From contig NZ_RJKL01000001.1 in the NCBI RefSeq assembly GCF_003751945.1, positions 1,364,001-1,428,000 of the forward strand: 64,000 bases of DNA, read 5' to 3'. Below are positions 1-7,885 of the stretch, piece by piece. The notes beneath the pieces are model-generated. The model did not search any database, had not been told where the DNA came from, and saw only the letters and a program-made list of their open reading frames with translations. Made by a program: the position numbers and the translations under genes. Origin of the DNA: Couchioplanes caeruleus (lineage in GTDB: Bacteria; Actinomycetota; Actinomycetes; Mycobacteriales; Micromonosporaceae). The first letter of the stretch is position 1. Each line of letters starts with the position of its first letter.

Positions 1-239
1 ATCATCGACAAGGTCACCGAACTCAACCTGAGCCTGGTCGACTACCACTGGACCGACCTCTACACCCGGACCACCCTCGATTTCAGCGACACCAGACCCT
101 GAAGACCAACGCACGGATCGCCATCGAGCGACGCGGATACACGATCGTGGCGAGCATCGGCAACAGCGCCACCGACCTCGGCGGCGGGCACGCGGAGCGT
201 ACGTTCAAGCTTCCCGACTACAACGGCCAGCTCGACTGA
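1..239 (+). pseudogene. HAD-family acid phosphatase, 3' end, frameshifted
   Basis: This is the C-terminal end of a gene that enters from the left edge. Bases 1-92 read in frame 1 (LSLVDYHWTDLYTRT) and would stop at 100-102. From base 93 the coding signal continues in frame 3 (KTNARIAIERRGYTIV, then DLGGGHAERTFKLPDYNG) to a TGA at 237-239. The second part matches the conserved end of secreted plant-type/class B HAD acid phosphatases, where the DxxGG..ERTFKLP segment closes the Rossmann core. Adding one base near 93 would join the frames. The break may be a real mutation or a sequencing error. The family match is from memory. Confidence 0.6.
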
Positions 240-609
240 CGAACCTGGCGGCGCATGGCGCTGCCGCGGACGGCGACAGCGACGCTGGCCGATCCAGCGC
301 GATGTTTACCGACCAGAGTGAGTGGACGGGTCGGCCGAGCCGGCGCGGCGTGGCGTCGGCGTCGGCGTCCGAGACGTCGGCGTCGGCGTCTCGGACGGGC
401 CGGCCCGTCCGACGCCCGGCTGCGCCGAGCTGAAACCTCCGCTCATGCCGAGGTGCGTCGCGCCTGAGGCAGGCCACGACCTCATCCCTGCGGGGTGAGG
501 TGCCGCTGCCCGGAGGTTCCGACGATGGCTGCAGCCCTCATCGATGTCCTGCGCCGTCGCTGACCTGGCAGGTTCGGTCGCCGGCCGAGGCCCGTAGGAA
601 GGTTTTGCG
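240..609. other. Intergenic region with a 22-bp palindrome
   Basis: No gene is supported here. Bases 352-390 are built from short GTCGGC-type repeats. Bases 391-412 form a perfect 22-bp palindrome (arms TCGGACGGGCC and GGCCCGTCCGA) with no loop. It could be a transcription-end hairpin for the acid phosphatase or a protein site. A second short hairpin (CTCATCCC and GGGGTGAG) lies at 481-498. Confidence 0.4.
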
Positions 610-1365
610 ATGAAGATTGTCGTGATCGGTGGCACCGGCCTGATCGGTGCGAAACTCGTGACGACCCTCGGGGAGCAGGGCCACGAGATGGTGGCGGCAG
701 CGCCGGATACCGGGGTCGACACGCTCACCGGTGACGGACTCGCCGACGCGTTGGTCGGCGGGTCCGTGGTGATCGATGTGTCGAACTCGCCGTCGTTCGA
801 GGACAGCGCGGTGATGAGGTTCTTCGAGACCTCCACACGCAATCTGCTCGCCGCCGAGACGGCCGCCGGCGTCGCCCACCACGTCGCCCTGTCGGTGGTG
901 GGGACCGATCGGTTGCCCGGGAGCGGCTACTTCCGGGCGAAGGTCGCTCAGGAGCAGCTCATCGAGAAGGCCTCGATCCCGTATTCGATCGTGCACGCGA
1001 CACAGTTCTTTGAGTTCGTGGGCAGCATCGCCGACGCCGCCACCGTCGGCGGCACGGTCCGGATGGCCCCGGTGTGGTTCCAACCGATCGCGGGCGACGA
1101 CGTCGCCCAGGCGGTAGCCCGGGTCGCGACCGGGTCGCCGTTGCACGGCCACGTCGAGGTCGCCGGGCCCGAGCGGTTCCGCATGGACGATTTCTTCACC
1201 GACGCCCTGGCCGCACGCCACGATCCGCGGGCGGTCGTCACGGATCCTCGCGCCCGCTACTTCGGCGCCGAGCTGAGTGAGGGGGCGTTGGTGCCGGGCA
1301 GGGACGTGATCCTCGCCGAGACCCGTTACCGCGACTGGCCCGGCCGCACCGTGGCCGGCAGATAG
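610..1365 (+). CDS. NmrA-like/atypical SDR NAD(P)-binding protein
   Basis: This 251-residue cytoplasmic protein opens with a Rossmann strand and the dinucleotide motif GGTGLIG at residues 7-13. That is the signature of atypical short-chain dehydrogenases such as NmrA and NAD(P)H-quinone oxidoreductase-like proteins. The middle carries FRAKVAQEQLIE followed by PYSIVHATQFFEF, the usual substrate-side strand of this family. The catalytic YxxxK is replaced by FxxxK, which is common in the NmrA branch and suggests a redox sensor or quinone reductase rather than a classical alcohol dehydrogenase. GGAAGG seven bases before the ATG supports the start. The substrate is unknown. Confidence 0.85.
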   Translation: MKIVVIGGTGLIGAKLVTTLGEQGHEMVAAAPDTGVDTLTGDGLADALVGGSVVIDVSNSPSFEDSAVMRFFETSTRNLLAAETAAGVAHHVALSVVGTDRLPGSGYFRAKVAQEQLIEKASIPYSIVHATQFFEFVGSIADAATVGGTVRMAPVWFQPIAGDDVAQAVARVATGSPLHGHVEVAGPERFRMDDFFTDALAARHDPRAVVTDPRARYFGAELSEGALVPGRDVILAETRYRDWPGRTVAGR

Positions 1366-1533
1366 AGCCCCTTCGCCGCACTGGTCACGGAGGTGACCGC
1401 CATGACCGCCACCGGCCCGAGGTGCAGTCCGGGCTGACCGCGGGCACCGGCCGTCAGGAGCGGTACGGGTGCAAGACGGGTCGCCCGGGGGACTCCCGCT
1501 CGGCTCCGCGATCTTCGCGCCGATGGGCCAACC

Positions 1534-2529
1534 GTGAGGAACCCGTGCCACGCCGTGAGCGGCGCCCAGCGCCAGATGATGCTCGGTGGCGCCATGTGCG
1601 TCATGGCGTACGGGGTAGCGGCGTCGTACTGCCTCTTGACGTGGAGCGAGCCAAACCGCCCCATCCTCGCCGCCATCTACGGCCCCGGCACACTCATGGG
1701 CGTTGCCGTGCTCGCCACGGCCCGGTGGATCACCCGCCGGTCCACCAGGCGGATCGTCATGCTGGCCGTGAGCGTCCTATCGATCATGGTCGTCGCGGTG
1801 GCCGCGTACCTCGACGGCGGCGTCGCGTCGCCCGCAGCCCACGGCTTCGTCGCGCCCTGCGTACTGTTCGCCATCTCCTGCCCGCCGCGCATCATGATCG
1901 CGCTCCAGGCGCTGCTCGCGGGCGCCTACGTCACCGTGGCCCACGTCGGCGAGCCGGCCCGGCCCGGGTACGCGTTCGTGCACCTCGCCGGCATGCTGGG
2001 GGTCAGCGCGATCTGCGCGCTGCAGTCCTCGATCGTCGCCAGGCAACGGGCGGAGCTGCGCCGCCTGGCGCTGGTCGACCCGCTGACCGGCGCCCTGAAC
2101 CGCCGCGGCCTGGACCAGCGGGCCAGGCCGATGGTCGCGGCCGCCACGCCGACCTCGCCGGTGTCCGTCATCTGCTTCGACTTCGACGGCTTCAAGCAGG
2201 TCAACGACACGATCGGTCACGCCGCCGGAGACGACCTGCTGCAGTGGGCCGTTCGGACCTGCCGCCAGGTGATACCGGCCGAGGCGCTCATCACCCGGCT
2301 CGGCGGCGACGAGTTCGTCATCGTCCTGCCGCACACCGACGCGGCCGGCGCGGCCGAGGCGTCGGTGCGCATCGTCGAGGCGATGGCGGAGCGGATCGGA
2401 GTGTCGGCCGGGACCGCGACCAGCGTCGGCGGAAGCGATCTGGCGCTCCTGCTGGACATCGCGGACAAGCGCCTGTACCGGGAGAAAACCCGGCGCAGGA
2501 AGGGCACCGGGCACACCATCGCCGCATAG
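1534..2529 (+). CDS. Membrane-bound diguanylate cyclase (GGDEF)
   Basis: This 331-residue protein makes the second messenger c-di-GMP. About 170 N-terminal residues are hydrophobic and form several membrane segments (MLGGAMCVMAYGVAASYCLL, then ILAAIYGPGTLMGVAVLA and later ones). A GGDEF domain follows, beginning near DPLTGALNRRGL, with the intact active site RLGGDEFVIVLPH around residue 257 and metal-binding DFDGFKQVND. No RxxD inhibitory site precedes GGDEF, so product inhibition is probably absent. The listed start is a GTG; ATGs at 1576 and 1579 are alternatives, and none has a clear ribosome site. No EAL or HD-GYP domain is present. Confidence 0.88.
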   Translation: MRNPCHAVSGAQRQMMLGGAMCVMAYGVAASYCLLTWSEPNRPILAAIYGPGTLMGVAVLATARWITRRSTRRIVMLAVSVLSIMVVAVAAYLDGGVASPAAHGFVAPCVLFAISCPPRIMIALQALLAGAYVTVAHVGEPARPGYAFVHLAGMLGVSAICALQSSIVARQRAELRRLALVDPLTGALNRRGLDQRARPMVAAATPTSPVSVICFDFDGFKQVNDTIGHAAGDDLLQWAVRTCRQVIPAEALITRLGGDEFVIVLPHTDAAGAAEASVRIVEAMAERIGVSAGTATSVGGSDLALLLDIADKRLYREKTRRRKGTGHTIAA

Positions 2530-2545
2530 GACGGCGGAGCCGTCC
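2529..2545. terminator. Small hairpin between convergent genes
   Basis: Arms GGACGGC and GCCGTCC form a 7-bp stem with a three-base loop, just after the cyclase stop codon. There is no T-tract. It lies between convergent genes, so a role in transcription end is plausible but weakly supported. Confidence 0.35.
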
Positions 2546-2634
2546 CGCGGGCCGTTCACGGCTACTCCGGGCGCGGCCGCGGCACGCTCGACAGCCCACC
2601 ACGAACCTGATCACCTCTCGACGCTGATGCCGGG

Positions 2635-4287
2635 TCAGGGCCGCCGGGTCTCCTGGCGGACCGTCTCCGCGCCCGCGGCGGACGGTGCCCGCAGTCCTGC
2701 CGTACCGCCCGCGGTGGGGGTGTCGGCGATCTGGTGCAGGCCGGGCACCCGGTCCTCGATGACGAAGGTCGCCCTGGTGTGCACCGGCGCGCCGGGCCGG
2801 GTCACGAACGGCACGACTTGGAAGTCGGCGGTCAATGCGTCCGTGGTGATGCGCGTACGGACGTAGCCGCGCTGGTTGTTGTAGAAGCGCAAGTGCGGGT
2901 TCCAGGCTGCCCACGGGTGGGTTCCCGGTACGACGTCCGCTCCGTCGCCGGACGATGTGATCGACGAGCAGACCAGTTCGGCGCCGACGGTGATCGACGC
3001 CGGGTCGGCCCAGTCGAGTTTCAGGTCGTCGGCCCAGTGGGCGTGGACGTCGCCGGTGAGGACGACGGGATTGCGGACACCCGCGTCGACCCAGCCACGG
3101 GTGATTCGGTCGCGGGAGGCTGCGTAGCCGTCCCAGCTATCCATGCTGAGCACCGTTGCCGGGCCGGAGTTGTTGTCGCGGCGGCCGAAGAAGACCTGCT
3201 GGCCGAGAATGTCCCAGCGGGCCGACGAGCGGTGGAAGCCGTCGAGCAGCCAGGCCTCCTGCTCGGCGCCGGTGATCGAGCGGGTCGGGTCGGCGGCGGC
3301 CGGGCAGTCCTTGTAGCCGTCACCACAGCCCTGGTCGTCGCGGAACTGGCGGGTGTCGAGCAGATGGAAGGTGGCCAGCCGGCCCCAGTGCAGCCGACGG
3401 TAGAGCCGCATGTCGATGCCGCGCGGGATCGAGGTGCGGCGCAGCGGCATGTTCTCGTAGTAGGCCTGGAACGCCGCGGCGCGGCGGGCGGGGAAGTCCG
3501 GGTCGGGCTGCTCGGGCACCTCGTCGGCCCAGTTGTTCTCGATCTCGTGGTCGTCGAAGATCACCGCCCACGGCGCGACGGCGTGGGCGGCCTGCAGGTC
3601 GGGGTCGGTCTTGTACTGGGCGTGCCGCTGCCGGTAGTTGGCCAGAGTGACGGTCTCGGGGCCCTGGTGGTCGCGCGGGTTGCCGCCGGGGATGGTGTAC
3701 GTGTCGGCGGGGTACTCGTACTGGTAGTCGCCCAGGTGCAGAACCAGGTCCGGCTCGCCCTCGGCCAGTCGCCGGTACGCGGTGAAGTAGCCGTGCTCGT
3801 ACTGCGAACACGACGCGAACGACATCGCGAGCGCCGAGGGAAGCGACCAGCGTGCCGGGGCGGTGCGGGTACGCCCGATCGGCGACAGGAAGGACTCCGC
3901 CCGGAAGCGGTAGAAGAACTCGCGCGCCGGCGGCAGCCCGCCCAGTTCCACGTGTACGGCGTGCGCGGAGGCCGGCCGAGCCACCACCACGCCTCGGCGG
4001 ACGACCTTCCGGAAACGCTCGTCGGCCGCGATCCGCCATTCCACCGCCACGTCGCGCGAGGGCATGCCGCCCGCCCCGTCCTCGGCGAGCGGGTTCGGCG
4101 CGAGCCGCGTCCAGAGCACGAAGCCGTCGGAATCCGGGTCCCCGGAGGCGACGCCGAGGGTGAACGGATCGGTGCGCAATGGGCCTCGGGCGGGCGCGGC
4201 CGAAACCGCGAGCGGCCAGGTCGTCGTGGCGGCGGCTGCGCCGGCCGCCGCGCTGCCGAGCAGGAGGGTACGACGCGACAGCGCCAT
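2635..4287 (-). CDS. phoD: Secreted PhoD-family alkaline phosphatase
   Basis: This 550-residue exported metallophosphatase releases phosphate from phosphodiesters and monoesters outside the cell. It starts with a Tat signal (SRRTLLLGSAAAG, then a hydrophobic stretch ending near AVSA). A PhoD N-terminal domain follows (LGVASGDPDSDGFVLWTRLA). The metal-binding core is visible in HLGDYQYEY, VIFDDHEIENNW and LTGDVHAHWADD, as in the Fe/Ca-dependent PhoD enzymes. GGGAG five bases before the ATG supports the start. In related organisms PhoD genes respond to phosphate limitation, but I see no clear PHO box directly upstream. It is convergent with the upstream cyclase. Confidence 0.92.
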   Translation of the reverse strand: MALSRRTLLLGSAAAGAAAATTTWPLAVSAAPARGPLRTDPFTLGVASGDPDSDGFVLWTRLAPNPLAEDGAGGMPSRDVAVEWRIAADERFRKVVRRGVVVARPASAHAVHVELGGLPPAREFFYRFRAESFLSPIGRTRTAPARWSLPSALAMSFASCSQYEHGYFTAYRRLAEGEPDLVLHLGDYQYEYPADTYTIPGGNPRDHQGPETVTLANYRQRHAQYKTDPDLQAAHAVAPWAVIFDDHEIENNWADEVPEQPDPDFPARRAAAFQAYYENMPLRRTSIPRGIDMRLYRRLHWGRLATFHLLDTRQFRDDQGCGDGYKDCPAAADPTRSITGAEQEAWLLDGFHRSSARWDILGQQVFFGRRDNNSGPATVLSMDSWDGYAASRDRITRGWVDAGVRNPVVLTGDVHAHWADDLKLDWADPASITVGAELVCSSITSSGDGADVVPGTHPWAAWNPHLRFYNNQRGYVRTRITTDALTADFQVVPFVTRPGAPVHTRATFVIEDRVPGLHQIADTPTAGGTAGLRAPSAAGAETVRQETRRP

Positions 4288-4474
4288 GTCGGCTCCCAGA
4301 AAGTACGGACACGGACACAGCGCAGACTGATAGCCGTGAATGTCAGGAGCACATGACCCGGATTAATGGGCGCCGAAGACGCGACGAACTCGAACGGCAA
4401 CGCTGGACGCTCGTGCGGAGGCGCGTTGCCGGGTCGCCGCCACCCGGGAACGCCTGCCGGGAACGCCCGGCACC

Positions 4475-4761
4475 ATGACGTCTGCGGTCTCCGGCACCTT
4501 CACCGATGCGACCGGCGCCACGCGCACGGTCAGCGGCACATTCGTTCCCGAGCGCTTCGAGGTCGCCGACGATGGCATCGTCGCGGTCGGCCCCCTTGCT
4601 GCCACGCTCGTGGACTCGAACGGGGAACCGTGGGTAGCGAAACGCAGAGCGTCGCACTCACCCTCGTGTCCGGCACCGGAAGTGCGACCGGCGTGGCCCG
4701 CCACTGGCTGCAGATCATCGTTGACCTGTTGAACCAGATTCTCTCGATCCTGCGGCCGTGA
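4475..4761 (+). pseudogene. Small conserved actinobacterial protein, broken by a frameshift
   Basis: The first part reads GTFTDATGATRTVSGTF and IVAVGPLAATLVDSNGEP from the ATG at 4475. At about 4630 the coding signal moves to another frame, continuing VGSETQSVALTLVSGTGSA and ending HWLQIIVDLLNQILSILRP at 4761. One missing base near 4630 explains the change; the repaired product would be about 95 residues. The pattern recalls small Streptomyces proteins with repeated GTFTGTF and GTLTD motifs of unknown function, but the ending is shorter. The function is not known. Confidence 0.5.
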
Positions 4762-4968
4762 ACATGCGTCGGTCATGACGTTTCCGTGCCCGGACACCGG
4801 CGTCCGGGCACGGGAGCGCCGAACGGCGTCGCGCCCGCTGTCATTCCACATATCGCGTCGGTCGCGCGGCCGGTGCGGCATTGATGGCGGGCTCTGTGAG
4901 GGACCAGCGTGACGAGGGTCCGAGGTTGCCTGGTCGAGGCACCTCCCAGGTTTCGGCCGGTGTCCAGG

Positions 4969-5376
4969 TCAGGTGGCGGGGATGAGGTCGGCGAGCAGCT
5001 TCTCTACGCGTACCTTGATCTCGTCGCGGATGGGGCGGACGGCGTCGACGCCCCGGCCGGCGGGGTCGTCGAGTTTCCAGTCCTCGTAGCGCTTGCCGGG
5101 GAACGTCGGGCAGGCGTCGCCGCAGCCCATGGTGATGATGACGTCGCTGCTTTCGGCGGTCTCCCATTCGAGTTTCTTCGGGGTCTGGTCGGTGATGTCG
5201 ATGCCGACCTCGGTCATGGCCTCGACCGCGGCCGGGTTGATCCGGTCGGCCGGCGCGGAGCCGGCGGAGCGCACCTCGACGGTGTCACCGGCGAGGTGGC
5301 GCAGCCAGCCGGCGGCCATCTGTGAGCGGCCGGCGTTGTGGACGCAGACGAACAGGACGGACGGCTTGGCACTCAT
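4969..5376 (-). CDS. arsC: Arsenate reductase, LMW phosphatase type
   Basis: This 135-residue cytoplasmic enzyme reduces arsenate to arsenite. It has the phosphatase-type P-loop VCVHNAGRSQ (CX5R) at residues 11-20 and the resolving cysteines MGCGDACPTFPG, the arrangement of thioredoxin- or mycothiol-coupled ArsC. The length matches the family. A strong ribosome site (GAGGAGA) precedes the ATG. It is the last gene of a leftward arsenic operon, 37 bp after the aquaporin gene. An arsenite channel next to ArsC recalls the Sinorhizobium aqpS-arsC arrangement, in which internally made arsenite leaves through the channel. Confidence 0.95.
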   Translation of the reverse strand: MSAKPSVLFVCVHNAGRSQMAAGWLRHLAGDTVEVRSAGSAPADRINPAAVEAMTEVGIDITDQTPKKLEWETAESSDVIITMGCGDACPTFPGKRYEDWKLDDPAGRGVDAVRPIRDEIKVRVEKLLADLIPAT

Positions 5377-5413
5377 GTCTTCTCCTCGAGATGTGGTGCT
5401 GCGTGGTGGGTGC

Positions 5414-6241
5414 TCAGGCCCGGCTTCGGGCGGGTTCGGTGTCCTCGTGCGGGACGACGACCTGGTCGGCGTCGGCCCCGGCGCAGGGGTAGAGCGCGGC
5501 TACCAGACCGATGCCGGCGAGCAGGCCGACGAGTTGAGCGCCGATGTAGGCGGGCACGGAGGCAGGGGCGATGCCGGCGAAGGTGTCGGTGAACGCCCGG
5601 CCGATGGTGACGGCGGGGTTGGCGAAGCTGGTGGAGGAGGTGAACCAGTACGCCGCCCCGATGTAGGCACCGACCGCTGCCGGCGCGACGGCGGCCCGGC
5701 CGGAGCGGACGAGGGCGAAGATGAGCAGCAGCAGGCCGGTGGTGGCTACCACCTCGCCCAGCCACAGATGAGCCCCGGAGCGGCTGGTGGTGGAGATGGT
5801 GACCGGGGCGAGGTCGAACATGGCGTTGGCCAGCACGCTGCCGGCGATCGCGCCGAGGGTTTGCACGGCGGCGTAGCCGGCCAGCTCAGGGGCGGTGAGA
5901 CCGGTGCCGTGCCGGCGACCGAGCCACCAGTCGGCGGCCGACACGACCGGGTTGAAGTGGGCGCCGGAGACCGGGCCGACGGCGAGGATCAGCGCGCCGA
6001 GCGCGAACGCGGTCGCGACCGAGTTCTGCAACAACTGCAGGCCGACGTTGCCGGGTGACAGCGTGGTGGCCATGATGCCGGAGCCGACGACGGCCGTCAC
6101 GAGCAGTGCGGTGCCGACGAACTCGGCGAGCAGGCGTCGCCAGGTCGCAACAGGATTCATGAGCGCGGGTTCTCCCAAGGGTGATGCGGTTGGTCGGTGG
6201 ACGGGTCGCGGCGCCAGGACGGGGGCGGTGAGGCCGGTCAT
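5414..6241 (-). CDS. aqpS: Aquaporin-family channel, probable arsenite exit channel
   Basis: This 275-residue membrane protein belongs to the major intrinsic protein family. The first pore loop is SGAHFNPVVS (NPV instead of NPA) and the second is SFANPAVTIGRAF (NPA), with six hydrophobic segments around them. Its place between an ArsR-phosphatase gene and arsC suggests arsenite passage. The ATG at 6241 overlaps the preceding stop as ATGA and has GGAGAC upstream, so translational coupling is likely. An internal ATG at 6160 (MNPVATWRRLLAEFVG) is an alternative start nearer the first helix. The substrate is inferred from context; the gene symbol is by analogy. Confidence 0.85.
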   Translation of the reverse strand: MTGLTAPVLAPRPVHRPTASPLGEPALMNPVATWRRLLAEFVGTALLVTAVVGSGIMATTLSPGNVGLQLLQNSVATAFALGALILAVGPVSGAHFNPVVSAADWWLGRRHGTGLTAPELAGYAAVQTLGAIAGSVLANAMFDLAPVTISTTSRSGAHLWLGEVVATTGLLLLIFALVRSGRAAVAPAAVGAYIGAAYWFTSSTSFANPAVTIGRAFTDTFAGIAPASVPAYIGAQLVGLLAGIGLVAALYPCAGADADQVVVPHEDTEPARSRA

Positions 6242-6924
6242 GGGCGGTCTCCTGCCAGCGGGGGTGCGAGGCGGTCGATGCGCCCGGCCAAGTCGGTGTA
6301 GGCGGCTTCGAAGGCCGCGTCGGTGCCGGAGCGGACGGGGTCGGGCACCGACCAGTGCAGCCGCGGCCGGGTCGCGCCGGTGCTGAGGTCCTCGTGGGCG
6401 TTGTCGCACACCGCGATGACCAGATCGCCGTCGTCGACGATGTCGACGACGTGCGCGGTGCCCGTCGGATCGAGCCGCAGCCCGTGCCGGCGGGCCACGG
6501 CGACCGCTCCGGGGTGGACGTGTGAGGCCGGGTGGGTGCCCGCCGACGCGGCCGGTCGGCGCGTGCGGTCCGCCCACAGGGCTGCGGCAAGCTGGGAGCG
6601 GGCCGAGTTGTGCGTACAAACGAACACCACCCGCTGCGCCTCCGGTAGCCCCGGTGAGCGCAGCAGCGCCAAGGTCTGTGGACGCAGCCGCAGGTAGGTG
6701 CGGCGCCGGTCGGCTTCCGAGCGGGTCCGTTCGAGTAGCCCGGCCTCCGCCAGGACCTTGACGTGGTGGGCGACAAGGTTGCTCGGCAAGCCGAGGTCGC
6801 GGGCGATCTCGCCCGGCGAGGCATCGCCCAGGCACAACGCGTCGACGATCGCCAGGCGCGCCGGGTCGCCCAACGCGGCGTGGATCCGCGCTCGTCCCAC
6901 CACCGAGGAACCTTCAGTGCTCAT
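6238..6924 (-). CDS. ArsR repressor fused to arsenate-reductase-like phosphatase
   Basis: The 228-residue product joins two functions. Residues 1-85 form an ArsR winged helix (HAALGDPARLAIVDAL, then LPSNLVAHHVKVLAEAGLL). Residues 95-220 form a low-molecular-weight tyrosine phosphatase/ArsC domain with P-loop VCTHNSARSQ and general-acid loop VPDPVRSG. The N-terminal half lacks an obvious CxC metal site. Such fusions occur in actinobacterial ars clusters; the enzyme half may sense or reduce arsenate beside the DNA-binding half. I chose the ATG at 6924 because a promoter-like sequence ends just before it. An upstream ATG at 6981 would add 19 residues. Confidence 0.87.
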   Translation of the reverse strand: MSTEGSSVVGRARIHAALGDPARLAIVDALCLGDASPGEIARDLGLPSNLVAHHVKVLAEAGLLERTRSEADRRRTYLRLRPQTLALLRSPGLPEAQRVVFVCTHNSARSQLAAALWADRTRRPAASAGTHPASHVHPGAVAVARRHGLRLDPTGTAHVVDIVDDGDLVIAVCDNAHEDLSTGATRPRLHWSVPDPVRSGTDAAFEAAYTDLAGRIDRLAPPLAGDRP

Positions 6925-6932
6925 TGACTCAA

Positions 6933-6961
6933 TGATTACTGAACTAAACTGCGGGGAGCAA
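6933..6961 (-). promoter_or_regulatory. Promoter for a leaderless arsR-phosphatase transcript
   Basis: On the minus strand TTGCTC and TAATCA are separated by 17 bases, and TAATCA ends eight bases before the ATG at 6924. No ribosome site is present, so a leaderless transcript is likely. The near-palindrome ATTGACTCAAT (6923-6933) overlaps the start region and could be the operator. Confidence 0.45.
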
Positions 6962-7008
6962 GCTGCGGCCGGCTTGTTCATCTACCGGCCATGTATCCGG
7001 CGGAGCCG

Positions 7009-7725
7009 TCAGAGGGCGCGGAAGTCGTCGGCGGTGGTTCGCGCCTGCGCGGCGAGGTCGGCCAGGTGCAGCGCGGCGCCCTGCAAGGCGTCGGGTGCGA
7101 GGCGGTAGTAGGTGTACCGGCCGCGGGACTCCGTGGTCACGACGCCGGCCTCGCGCAGCAGCTTGAGGTGCCCGGAGATGTTCGGCTGCTTGGCGCCGGT
7201 GTCGGCGACCAGATGTGAGGTGGTGGCCGGTCCTGTGGCGAGGATCTGTACGAGCTGCGCCCGCAACGGATCCGCCAGCAACCGCACCACATCAGGATTC
7301 GCTGATATCGCGGCACCCTCGACGTCGACGTCGGCGGTCGTCGGCGTGGCGGCGGTAGCCGACAGGCGCGGCGCCGCCGCAGCATCCGCGCTCAGCAGGC
7401 CGCCGAGCAGGTCGAGCGCCTCCGGCCGCAGCCGGTAGTAAGCCCAGGTGCCGTCCCTGCGCGCCTCGACCATGCCCGCCTCGCGCAGCACCCGCAGATG
7501 ATGCGAGATCGTCGCGCCCGTGACGTCGAATGCGCCGGTCAGATCGCAGACGCACACCTCCTCGCTGGAGGCGATCAGCGACAGCAACCGCAACCGGATC
7601 GGGTCACTCAACGCCTTGAACAGCGGCGCGAGCTCACCCGCGACCTGCGGCGCGAGTGCCTGCACCGACAACGGCGGGCAGCAGCCCTGCGCCGCAGTGG
7701 TCTCGAGCACGGGAAGAACCGACAT
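7009..7725 (-). CDS. Tandem ArsR-ArsR transcriptional regulator
   Basis: This 238-residue protein contains two complete ArsR winged-helix domains in one chain. The first (about residues 30-105) has LFKALSDPIRLRLLSLI, the arsenite-type metal site EEVCVCDL (Cys58, Cys60) and recognition helix GATISHHLRVLREAGMV. The second (about 145-225) has LLADPLRAQLVQIL and QPNISGHLKLLREAGVV but no metal cysteines. An extra CC pair sits at residues 15-16. ArsR proteins usually work as homodimers, so this may be a single-chain pseudo-dimer or a linker of two operators. It is divergent from the flavoprotein gene and probably controls both directions. Confidence 0.88.
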   Translation of the reverse strand: MSVLPVLETTAAQGCCPPLSVQALAPQVAGELAPLFKALSDPIRLRLLSLIASSEEVCVCDLTGAFDVTGATISHHLRVLREAGMVEARRDGTWAYYRLRPEALDLLGGLLSADAAAAPRLSATAATPTTADVDVEGAAISANPDVVRLLADPLRAQLVQILATGPATTSHLVADTGAKQPNISGHLKLLREAGVVTTESRGRYTYYRLAPDALQGAALHLADLAAQARTTADDFRAL

Positions 7726-7734
7726 ACGGATAGC

Positions 7735-7808
7735 TTGACATCTCTCTAACTACGATGCAAGGTAGACGTAGTTCGACGCCGATCAAGACACATCAGTCAT
7801 CAGTGATG
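7735..7808. promoter_or_regulatory. Divergent ars control region with two inverted repeats
   Basis: Between the tandem ArsR gene and the flavoprotein gene, AACTACG (7748-7754) and CGTAGTT (7767-7773) form a 7-12-7 inverted repeat. A second perfect palindrome, CATCAGTGATG, lies at 7798-7808. A TTGACA at 7735-7740 could be the -35 element of the rightward promoter. Two operator-like sites match a regulator carrying two DNA-binding domains, although binding is only inferred. Confidence 0.5.
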
Positions 7809-7885
7809 CGGGGCTGCGTCTGCAGCGTCGACCCGCATCGCGTCCCGCGTCGTCACGAGACGGCACCACCTGCAAGGAGCTTCCG

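Noticed and set aside
391..412. The 22-bp palindrome as an IS end or attachment site
   Set aside because: No transposase or integrase gene is near and no matching second end was seen.
481..540. Possible riboswitch in front of the SDR gene
   Set aside because: Only one short hairpin is present, and no known riboswitch core could be recognised.
205..842. Long open frames on the minus strand around 205-842
   Set aside because: They are Arg/Pro/Ala-rich mirror frames of high-GC DNA, without ribosome sites or family motifs.
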